Assembly (NCBI GenBank): GCA_003162555.1
Contig: PMNQ01000098.1
Coordinates: 1 to 5,901 of the forward strand
DNA: 5,901 bases
Origin: Gammaproteobacteria bacterium
GTDB lineage: Bacteria; Pseudomonadota; Gammaproteobacteria; Steroidobacterales; Steroidobacteraceae
Direction: 5' to 3'
Notes under the pieces: model-generated
Databases searched by the model: none
Seen by the model: the letters and a program-made list of their open reading frames with translations, nothing else
What the model was told of the DNA's origin: nothing
In this document: piece by piece, positions 1 through 5,901 of the stretch
Layout of the letters: the number at the start of each line of letters is the position of its first letter
How positions within the stretch are numbered: the first letter of the stretch is position 1
Position numbers and translations under genes: made by a program

Positions 1-480
1 GATCACCTGCGCGCCCCAGTAGGACATGTTGCCCCAGGGCAGCACGTAGCCCATGAAGGCCTCGGCCATCAGCGCCAGGTAGATGAACATGCCGAACAGC
101 CACAGCAGTTCGCGCGGCGCCTTGTACGACCCGTACAGGAGCGCCCGGTACATGTGCAGGTACACGACCACGAAGAACGCGGACGCGCCGACTGAATGCA
201 GATACTGGATCAGCCAGCCGTAGCTGACTTCGCGCCGGATGAATTCCACCGAGTCGAACGAGGTCGTATCGCCGACCTTGTAGAACATCGTCAGGAATAT
301 GCCCGACAGCAGCTGCATGACCAGCACCAGCAGCGCGAGCGAGCCGAAGAAATACCAGATGTTGAAATTCTTCGGCGCGTAATACTCGAGCAGCTGCTCG
401 CGCACGAATTTGTCGACCGGCAACCGCTTGTTGAGCCAACCCCGAAAGCCGGGCTGAAATTCCGCGTCGTTGCTCGCCAT
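1..480 (-). CDS. petB: Cytochrome b of the bc1 complex, N-terminal 160 residues (cut by the window edge)
   Basis: Cytochrome b is the membrane core of ubiquinol:cytochrome c reductase; it binds two haems b and forms the quinol sites in the inner membrane. The reading frame from ATG at 480 stays open to base 1. A charged N-terminus is followed by membrane segments near residues 42-63, 88-112 and 125-148. The haem-ligand pair His95 and His109 has the family H-x13-H spacing. The Qo-site segment GYVLPWGNMSYWGA lies at residues 144-157. In the usual version I know, the residue after PWG is Gln; here it is Asn151. The start codon overlaps the petA stop in TGATG, so translation is probably coupled. 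No separate promoter is visible between the two genes. The C-terminal part, with the second haem-ligand pair and the PEWY motif, and probably petC (cytochrome c1), lie outside the window. Confidence 0.97.
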   Translation of the reverse strand, partial: MASNDAEFQPGFRGWLNKRLPVDKFVREQLLEYYAPKNFNIWYFFGSLALLVLVMQLLSGIFLTMFYKVGDTTSFDSVEFIRREVSYGWLIQYLHSVGASAFFVVVYLHMYRALLYGSYKAPRELLWLFGMFIYLALMAEAFMGYVLPWGNMSYWGAQVI

Positions 481-1106
481 CACGCCGCTCCCTGGGCCGC
501 GGCCTCATCCTGGCCGATGAGCAGCGTCGTTTGGTCCGGATAGCTGTACGGCGGCACGCGCAGATTGACCGACGCGGGCGAACCTTCGAACACGCGCCCG
601 GCCATGTCGAAGCGCGACCCATGGCAAGGGCAGCGAAACCCGCCCGGCCAGTCGGCGCCGAGCTCGGCGTCGCCCGGATCGAAATGCTGCTTGGGCAGGC
701 ATCCCAGGTGAGTACAGGTCGCGATCAGCACCGCGATGTCATCGCGCCGCGAGCGGCTCTCGTTGGTGGCGTAAATAGGCTGGTCGGATTCGGCCGACTT
801 CGGGTCTTTCAGCCGCGGGTCGTTGGTGACCAGCCCCGCCACTATCGCGGGCGAGCGCTTGAAGATGTAGATCGGCTGCTTGCGCCACACCACCGTGATC
901 ATCTGGCCCATCTCGAGCTTGCTCAAATCGACCGACACCGGCGCGCCGAGCGCCTTGGCACGTTCCGACAGACTCCAGCTCGCCACGAACGGACTGGCCG
1001 CAAACGCTGCGCCGACCGCAGCCGTAGCACTGGTGGCGACCGTCAGGAATTTGCGTCGGTCCTGATCCACGCCCTGCGCGTCGGCCTTCGTTCCGGCATC
1101 TGTCAT
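480..1106 (-). CDS. petA: Rieske iron-sulfur subunit of cytochrome bc1 (ubiquinol-cytochrome c reductase)
   Basis: This 208-residue protein carries the Rieske [2Fe-2S] cluster that takes the first electron from ubiquinol at the Qo site and passes it to cytochrome c1. The N-terminus has a twin-arginine motif, DRRKFLT (residues 16-22), followed by a hydrophobic span at about 24-44. That is the Tat-dependent signal anchor normal for bacterial Rieske proteins. Cluster box 1 is CTHLGC (131-136) and box 2 is CPCHGS (159-164). The predicted ligands are Cys131, His133, Cys159 and His162, with a Cys136-Cys161 disulfide. The loop after box 2 reads GSPAS (175-179) where many homologues have G-x-PAP, so the last proline is a serine. 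The ATG is supported by GGAG at 1116-1119, 9 nt upstream. It is the first gene of a petA-petB unit and its TGA overlaps the petB ATG. Confidence 0.98.
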   Translation of the reverse strand: MTDAGTKADAQGVDQDRRKFLTVATSATAAVGAAFAASPFVASWSLSERAKALGAPVSVDLSKLEMGQMITVVWRKQPIYIFKRSPAIVAGLVTNDPRLKDPKSAESDQPIYATNESRSRRDDIAVLIATCTHLGCLPKQHFDPGDAELGADWPGGFRCPCHGSRFDMAGRVFEGSPASVNLRVPPYSYPDQTTLLIGQDEAAAQGAA

Positions 1107-1201
1107 CTGTTGCTACTCCGCTGCCCTGGGCCAGCCCTGCAGTTCCGCGCGGCCGGCGCGATCTTAAGGACGAGGCTCACGATTTTCTCGGGAAGTGTCG
1201 C

Positions 1202-1207
1202 ATTATA
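1202..1207 (-). promoter_or_regulatory. Perfect -10 hexamer (TATAAT), probable petAB promoter
   Basis: Read on the minus strand, this is an exact TATAAT in an otherwise GC-rich spacer, facing petA. Transcription would start near 1195 and leave a leader of roughly 90 nt before the petA ATG. At 17 bp spacing the -35 position (1225-1230) reads GCCGGG, which does not resemble TTGACA. The promoter may therefore need an activator. A GTG directly precedes the hexamer, but it is not in exact extended -10 register. The plus-strand reading of the same bases gives no convincing promoter for the protease gene. Confidence 0.5.
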
Positions 1208-1223
1208 CACATCCCGTTATGGT

Positions 1224-1238
1224 GCCCGGCGACCGGGC
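1224..1238. repeat. Short dyad (6-bp arms, 3-nt centre) at the expected -35 position of petAB
   Basis: GCCCGG and CCGGGC flank a CGA centre. Two G-T pairs could extend the stem outward by two positions. The dyad lies 16-31 bp upstream of the TATAAT on the minus strand, so it covers the place where a -35 box would sit. It could be an operator, or simply a GC-rich coincidence. Only the symmetry is directly seen. Confidence 0.35.
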
Positions 1239-1253
1239 GTGCGGATCCTGCCG

Positions 1254-1291
1254 GGTCGACGGGCGTCAGCGCCAGGTCGGCGGGCGTCGCC
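1254..1291 (+). repeat. Two-copy imperfect direct repeat, 21-bp period, in the protease gene leader
   Basis: Two 17-nt copies, at 1254-1270 and 1275-1291, share 14 of 17 bases around the core CGGGCGTC. Their starts are 21 bp apart, about two helical turns. A third copy of the CGGGCGT heptamer is at 1234-1240. The repeat ends just before the protease Shine-Dalgarno sequence at 1297-1302. It could be a tandem regulator-binding site or a small local duplication. Confidence 0.4.
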
Positions 1292-1307
1292 TTGGAAAGG
1301 AGCATGG

Positions 1308-2525
1308 ATGACTCTGCGAAAGCTCGGCCTGGGCCTGGTATTCCTGTCCGGCGCAGTCATCGGCGGACTGGCGCTGGCCTTCCTGGTGGTGTACTTCCGG
1401 CCCGAGCTGCTGGTCCGCACGCGCAGCGTAGCCGCGCCAGAGCCCACGCTTGCGGCCGCGCCTGCCGTCAACCTGCCGCCGGCCGGAGCCGCGCCCGCAG
1501 CCGTCGATGCCGAGCCGGCGGACCCGCGTCCGGCCGTGGTGGCCGAGCGCTCGTTCGCGCTCGCCGTGCACCGCGCCGCGCCTGCAGTGGTGAATATCTA
1601 CACCGCACGCGTGGTCACCGAGCAGGTGCAGCCCAACAGCTTCGAGCAGCTGTTCGGCGGATTCGGGCCGCGCTACGAACAGCATGTGCAGCGCGCGCTG
1701 GGCTCCGGCGTCATCATTGACGACGCCGGGCACATCATCACCAACAATCATGTGATCGCCAATGCCACGGTCATTCGTGTGCGGCTCGCCGACGGCCGCA
1801 GTGCCGATGCCAAAGTGGTCGGACGCGATCCGGATACCGACCTGGCGCTGCTGGTGATCAAGCTGGCGAAACTCCCGGTGATGACGCTCGGGCGCTCGGA
1901 TCGGCTGCAGGTAGGCGATGAAGTGCTCGCCATCGGCAATCCGCTCGGACTCCAGCAGTCCGTGACGCATGGCATCGTCAGCGCCACCGACCGCAAGCAG
2001 CTCGGGCTCGCCACCTTCGAGAATTTCATCCAGACCGACGCGGCGATCAACGAAGGAAATTCCGGCGGCGCGCTCATCGACGCGGCCGGCGAACTGGTGG
2101 GCATCAACACCGCCGTGATCGCCAAGAACTCCGATCCGACCGGCGTGGAAGGCATCGGTTTCGCCATCCCGGTGAACCTGGCGCGCGGCGTGATCCGCGA
2201 GATCCTCGAGCGCGGCCACGTGGTGCGCGGCTGGAGCGGCATCGTCGCCGATGATTTCAGCGACGAGCAGGCCGCGCAGTACCGATTGCCGCACGGCGGC
2301 GTGGTGATCACAGGTCTGTACGCCAACGGCCCGGCCGCCAACGCCGGCCTGCGTGCCGGCGACATCCTGCTGGCCGTCAATGGTCGCGTGCTCCGCAATG
2401 CGCAGGATGGACTGACTCAGCTGGCCAGCACCAGCCCCGGAGTGACAGTGAAATTGCGCGTGCAACGCGGCGCTGAAGTTCGCGAAGTTGACTGCAAAGT
2501 CGTGCAGCGGCCCAACCAGGTGTAG
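1308..2525 (+). CDS. degS: DegS/AlgW-like periplasmic serine protease (trypsin-PDZ, membrane-anchored)
   Basis: This 405-residue S1C-family protease is of the type that senses misfolded outer-membrane proteins through its PDZ domain and cuts the anti-sigma factor RseA/MucA to release the envelope-stress sigma factor. One uncleaved membrane anchor lies at about residues 8-29. A Pro/Ala-rich linker follows (about 42-79), then the protease domain (about 80-300) and one PDZ domain (about 308-398). The catalytic triad is His148 (TNNHVI), Asp178 (DTDLALL) and Ser252 (GNSGGAL). One PDZ domain and a retained N-terminal anchor favour DegS/AlgW over DegP/DegQ. It is longer than E. coli DegS (355 residues), mostly because of the linker. 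AAGGAG at 1297-1302 sits 5 nt before this ATG. The frame is open upstream to 531, but that part lies antisense to petA and is not coding. The gene stands alone, divergent from petA; its targets are not in the window. Confidence 0.92.
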   Translation: MTLRKLGLGLVFLSGAVIGGLALAFLVVYFRPELLVRTRSVAAPEPTLAAAPAVNLPPAGAAPAAVDAEPADPRPAVVAERSFALAVHRAAPAVVNIYTARVVTEQVQPNSFEQLFGGFGPRYEQHVQRALGSGVIIDDAGHIITNNHVIANATVIRVRLADGRSADAKVVGRDPDTDLALLVIKLAKLPVMTLGRSDRLQVGDEVLAIGNPLGLQQSVTHGIVSATDRKQLGLATFENFIQTDAAINEGNSGGALIDAAGELVGINTAVIAKNSDPTGVEGIGFAIPVNLARGVIREILERGHVVRGWSGIVADDFSDEQAAQYRLPHGGVVITGLYANGPAANAGLRAGDILLAVNGRVLRNAQDGLTQLASTSPGVTVKLRVQRGAEVREVDCKVVQRPNQV

Positions 2526-2530
2526 GCGCA

Positions 2531-2544
2531 GCCGCGCGCGCGGC
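2531..2544. repeat. Perfect 14-bp GC palindrome just after the protease stop codon
   Basis: GCCGCGCGCGCGGC begins 5 bases after the TAG of the protease gene and is fully self-complementary. It could form a short hairpin at the end of that transcript. No T-run follows, only a cacttcggttt stretch, so it is not a convincing intrinsic terminator. It may act as a 3'-end stabilising structure or be a chance alternating GC tract. Confidence 0.3.
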
Positions 2545-2612
2545 AGGCACTTCGGTTTCAGGCGTACTCAGGCCACTGCTGACCCCAGCCTGCGCGTGGC
2601 GAACTGAGCGTA

Positions 2613-2650
2613 CGCGCCATGGATGGCGCGGCCGGAGCCTCCATGGACGG
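2613..2650. repeat. CCATGGATGG-type palindromic intergenic element
   Basis: An 18-bp palindrome at 2613-2630 has 8-bp arms, CGCGCCAT and ATGGCGCG, around GG. A second related core, CCATGGACGG, lies 24 bp further on at 2641-2650 and contains the self-complementary TCCATGGA. From memory, similar CGCCATGGATGGCG elements followed by a second CCATGGA core are scattered in intergenic DNA of several high-GC gammaproteobacteria; I could not check this here. The element sits between two convergent genes, a common home for dispersed palindromes. On the plus strand it happens to encode a 21-codon open frame (2619-2684) with no ribosome binding site. Confidence 0.45.
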
Positions 2651-2666
2651 ATTCACGGCGTTCCTG

Positions 2667-2700
2667 AAAAAGCAATTTGAATGACGACGGGCGATTGCTT
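2667..2700 (-). terminator. murA: Weak intrinsic terminator candidate downstream of murA
   Basis: Read on the minus strand, AAGCAAT (2700-2694) pairs with ATTGCTT (2676-2670), and the run of five T spans 2671-2667. The stem has only 7 AT-rich pairs and the loop is 17 nt. An alternative smaller hairpin, GGCGA-AGCAA-TCGCC, overlaps its left arm. The position, 27-60 nt after the murA stop, is right for a terminator, but the structure is weak. Confidence 0.3.
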
Positions 2701-2726
2701 CGCCGCATGTGCTGGCGCGCGTGCGC

Positions 2727-4242
<1,516 letters not shown>

Positions 4243-4267
4243 CAGCCCTATCTTACATTACCCTGTC

Positions 4268-4288
4268 AGCGCGCTCTGCCGGCGCGCT
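4268..4288. repeat. Hairpin-forming dyad in the ibaG-kdsD divergent spacer
   Basis: AGCGCGC (4268-4274) and GCGCGCT (4282-4288) are perfect reverse complements with a 7-nt centre. The dyad lies nearly mid-way between the two start codons. It is therefore a candidate operator for both genes, or part of overlapping divergent promoters. No T-run follows on either strand, so it is not a terminator. Only the symmetry is seen directly. Confidence 0.35.
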
Positions 4289-4293
4289 ATCAT
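4288..4293 (+). promoter_or_regulatory. kdsD: Possible -10 element (TATCAT) for kdsD-kdsC
   Basis: TATCAT matches the -10 consensus at five of six positions. It ends 9 nt before the kdsD ATG, so transcription would begin at or very near the start codon, giving a leaderless or near-leaderless message. The best -35 match, CTGTCA at 4263-4268 (4 of 6), is at a long 19-bp spacing. The call is weak. It is mentioned because kdsD lacks a clear ribosome binding site. Confidence 0.2.
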
Positions 4294-4302
4294 GCCGGGC
4301 TG

Positions 4303-5298
4303 ATGCGCAATGCCCTGTCCAGCCCGCCCGATGACGCCGTCCTGCTGGCGGCGGCGCGGCGCACCCTGGCGTCGGCACAGACCGGCATCGCCGCGCTCGC
4401 CCAGCGGCTCGACGGGCAGTTCGCCGCGGCCTGCCGCGCGCTGCTGGCTTGCGAAGGCCGTGTCATCGTCACCGGCATGGGCAAGTCCGGGCACATCGCC
4501 GGCAAGATCGCCGCAACGCTGGCAAGCACCGGCACACCGGCCTTCTTCCTGCACCCGGGCGAGGCCGGCCACGGCGATCTGGGCATGATCACGCGCTCGG
4601 ACCTGCTGCTGGCGCTGTCGAACTCGGGCGAGACCGCCGAAATCCTGGTATTGCTGCCGCAGCTCAAGCGGCTGGGCGTGCCGCTTATCGCGCTGACCGG
4701 CCGGAGCGATTCCACGCTCGCGCAGGCCGCCACGATCACACTCGATGCGAGCGTCGAGCAGGAAGCCTGTCCACACAATCTGGCGCCGACCACCAGCACC
4801 ACGGCGACGCTGGCGCTGGGCGATGCGCTGGCGATCGCGGTGCTCGAGGCGCGCGGATTTTCGGCTGAGGATTTCGCGCGCCGGCATCCGGGCGGCGCAC
4901 TGGGACGGCGCCTGCTGCTGCACGTCGAGGACATCATGCGCACCGGCAGCGCCGTGCCGCGCGTGTCGCCTGACACGCTGCTCGCGGCGGGTCTGGTGGA
5001 AATGTCGGCCAAGGGACTGGGGATGACCGCGGTGGTCAATGCCGACGGGCGCGTGCTCGGCGTGTTCACGGACGGCGACCTGCGCCGCGCGCTCGATGCG
5101 CGCACCGACGTGCACGCGACCACGATGCGCCAGGCGATGACGCCCGGCGCGCGCAGCATCGGCCCGCGCGAACTGGCCGCGTCGGCCGCGCTCATGATGG
5201 AGCAGCACCGCGTGACCGCGCTGCTGGTGCTCGACGCGCAGCGGCAGCTCATTGGCGCACTGAACGTGCATGACCTGATGCGCGCGGGCGTCGTGTGA
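4303..5298 (+). CDS. kdsD: D-arabinose 5-phosphate isomerase
   Basis: KdsD interconverts ribulose 5-phosphate and arabinose 5-phosphate, the first step of Kdo synthesis for lipopolysaccharide. The protein is 331 residues against 328 in E. coli KdsD. It has a SIS sugar-isomerase domain at about residues 45-180 and two CBS domains at about 208-265 and 276-330. Residues aligning by eye with the catalytic set of E. coli KdsD (Lys59, Glu111, Glu152, His193) are Lys61 in GMGKSGH, Glu113 in TAEI, Glu154 in QEACP and His195 in RHPGGALGR. The family ending HDLxRAGVV is intact. The ATG at 4303 gives the family length. In-frame starts at 4237 and 4159 would run into ibaG on the other strand. No strong Shine-Dalgarno is seen. 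kdsC follows after 10 bp, so the two form one unit. Confidence 0.95.
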   Translation: MRNALSSPPDDAVLLAAARRTLASAQTGIAALAQRLDGQFAAACRALLACEGRVIVTGMGKSGHIAGKIAATLASTGTPAFFLHPGEAGHGDLGMITRSDLLLALSNSGETAEILVLLPQLKRLGVPLIALTGRSDSTLAQAATITLDASVEQEACPHNLAPTTSTTATLALGDALAIAVLEARGFSAEDFARRHPGGALGRRLLLHVEDIMRTGSAVPRVSPDTLLAAGLVEMSAKGLGMTAVVNADGRVLGVFTDGDLRRALDARTDVHATTMRQAMTPGARSIGPRELAASAALMMEQHRVTALLVLDAQRQLIGALNVHDLMRAGVV

Positions 5299-5308
5299 GG
5301 ACTGGCAC

Positions 5309-5901
5309 GTGACGCGCCGCGCCGCTCCGCTCGCCGGCATACGCCTGCTGGTGCTGGACGTGGACGGCGTACTCACCGACGGAACACTGCGCTACGGGCC
5401 CGACGGCGAACGGGACAAGGTCTTTCACGTGCACGACGGCTTTGGGATCAGGGCCCTGGCCGCCGCGGGCGTCACGATCGCCGTAATATCCGGGCGCAAC
5501 TCGGCCGCCGTCGCGCAGCGCTGCGCGGAGCTGGGTATCCCCGAGCTGCAGCAGGGCGTCGAGGACAAGGCGAGGGCGCTGGCGACGCTGCTGGCGCGGC
5601 TCGACATCGCCGCGCGTGAGTGCGCCTGCGTCGGCGACGACACGCCGGACGTGCCGATGTTCAAACTCGCGGGTGTTGCGATTGCGGTGGCCGGCGCACA
5701 CGCCGATGCGCGCCGTGCCGCGCACCGGCGCACCCGCCTCGGCGGCGGCGCGGGCGCGGTTATGTCCCTGCGCGACTGGCTGCTCGCCGCGCGCGACAAC
5801 AAGATGCTCTACGCGACGCCGGCCGAACGCATGGTCGCCGCGATCGGCGAGGCGGAACTGGTCGACACCGCGCAGGATTCGCGGCTCGGCCGTCTGTTCT
5901 T
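5309..5901 (+). CDS. kdsC: 3-deoxy-D-manno-octulosonate 8-phosphate phosphatase (KdsC) running in frame into a PrkA-like segment; 3' end outside the window
   Basis: KdsC is a small HAD phosphatase that removes phosphate from Kdo-8-phosphate. The frame starts at GTG 5309, with GAGG at 5297-5300, 8 nt upstream, overlapping the kdsD stop. HAD motifs are complete: Asp17 and Asp19 in LDVDGVLTDG, Ser61 in ISGR, Lys87 in VEDK, and Asp110-Asp111 in VGDD with Asp114. The match to E. coli KdsC continues to the glycine-rich GGxGAV (residues about 145-151). There E. coli KdsC goes on with REVCDLLL-AQ and ends at 188 residues. Here the frame instead continues with SLRDWL and then motifs of the kinase PrkA, and is still open at residue 197. 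So the KdsC catalytic core is intact but its normal C-terminal helix is replaced. The KdsC call is secure; whether the fused product is real is not. Confidence 0.85.
   Translation, partial: MTRRAAPLAGIRLLVLDVDGVLTDGTLRYGPDGERDKVFHVHDGFGIRALAAAGVTIAVISGRNSAAVAQRCAELGIPELQQGVEDKARALATLLARLDIAARECACVGDDTPDVPMFKLAGVAIAVAGAHADARRAAHRRTRLGGGAGAVMSLRDWLLAARDNKMLYATPAERMVAAIGEAELVDTAQDSRLGRLF
5762..5901 (+). other. PrkA/YeaG-like N-terminal segment joined in frame to KdsC
   Basis: From codon 152 (ATG at 5762) the frame reads SLRDWLLAARDN, then YATPAER, AAIGE, VDTAQ and RLGRLF. In E. coli YeaG, as I remember it, the corresponding stretch runs TLQEFL, then YANAAER, MAIGE, VDTAQ and RLSRIF, in the same order with nearly the same spacing. 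PrkA is a large (about 640-residue) serine kinase with an AAA-type domain. Only a short leader part would be present here, without the roughly 20 residues that normally precede it and without the ATP-binding site. The ATG at 5762 has no clear Shine-Dalgarno, so an independent start is doubtful. Base composition does not change at the join. The identification rests on memory of the family, not on a search. Confidence 0.65.

Noticed and set aside
1..4. GATC at the window start as a cloning-site hint for a chimeric clone
   Set aside because: A 4-bp match is common by chance, and the KdsC-PrkA join has no GATC at it; the nearest one lies well inside the PrkA-like part.
531..1307. In-frame upstream extension of the protease gene to 664 residues
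   Set aside because: It lies antisense to petA, has no protease-like or signal sequence before the membrane anchor, and the ATG at 1308 has a clear AAGGAG. The open frame is a by-product of high GC.
1266..2465. Long minus-strand open frame opposite the DegS-like gene
   Set aside because: Its translation is rich in His, Arg, Gly and Asp without any recognisable motif, and it mirrors a clear protease gene on the other strand.
2619..2684. 21-codon open frame MDGAAGASMDGF... in the degS-murA spacer
   Set aside because: There is no ribosome binding site, and the frame arises from the repeated CCATGGA cores of the palindromic element. Repeat DNA is the simpler explanation.
4258..5376. Long minus-strand open frame opposite kdsD
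   Set aside because: The translation is compositionally odd and motif-free, while the plus strand has all KdsD active-site residues at family length.
5762..5764. Independent prkA gene starting at the ATG inside kdsC
   Set aside because: No Shine-Dalgarno lies upstream, only a GC-rich tract encoding the KdsC glycine-rich motif, and no stop separates the two parts. It remains possible but is not supported over a single fused frame.

Overview
The window looks like chromosomal core DNA from a high-GC Gram-negative bacterium, most likely a gammaproteobacterium. The evidence is a divergent pair of cell-envelope gene clusters (BolA-family ibaG plus murA on one strand, kdsD plus kdsC on the other), a periplasmic DegS/AlgW-type protease, and a Rieske/cytochrome b operon. 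Base composition is even, coding density is high, and I see no insertion sequence, phage gene, tRNA, rRNA or CRISPR array. Family-level placement (for example near Xanthomonadales or Nevskiales) is only a guess.

Layout from left to right. Positions 1-1106, minus strand: petA (Rieske protein) followed by the start of petB (cytochrome b), which runs off the left edge; the two overlap at a shared TGATG. Positions 1107-1307: a divergent control region with a perfect TATAAT on the minus strand for petAB, a dyad just upstream of it, and a 21-bp-spaced direct repeat ahead of the protease gene. Positions 1308-2525, plus strand: a membrane-anchored DegS/AlgW-like trypsin-PDZ protease. Positions 2526-2726: a convergent intergenic stretch with a GC palindrome, a CCATGGATGG-type palindromic element, and a weak terminator candidate for murA. 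Positions 2727-4242, minus strand: ibaG then murA, overlapping by 8 bp, with murA starting at TTG. Positions 4243-4302: a 60-bp divergent spacer whose two ends carry the same start context, GGGCTGATGC, one on each strand. Positions 4303 to the end, plus strand: kdsD then kdsC.

How the genes fit together: petAB supply two of the three catalytic subunits of the cytochrome bc1 complex. DegS-like protease senses envelope stress. MurA makes the first committed peptidoglycan precursor. KdsD and KdsC make Kdo for lipopolysaccharide. IbaG is a small BolA/iron-sulfur-linked protein habitually placed next to murA.

The most unusual thing is at the right end. The kdsC frame holds all the HAD catalytic motifs of KdsC up to the conserved GAV near its C-terminus. 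It then continues without a stop into about 46 residues that read like the N-terminal part of the serine kinase PrkA/YeaG, not like the KdsC C-terminal helix. This is either an in-frame gene fusion or rearrangement, or a chimeric join in the assembly; the window ends before it can be decided.
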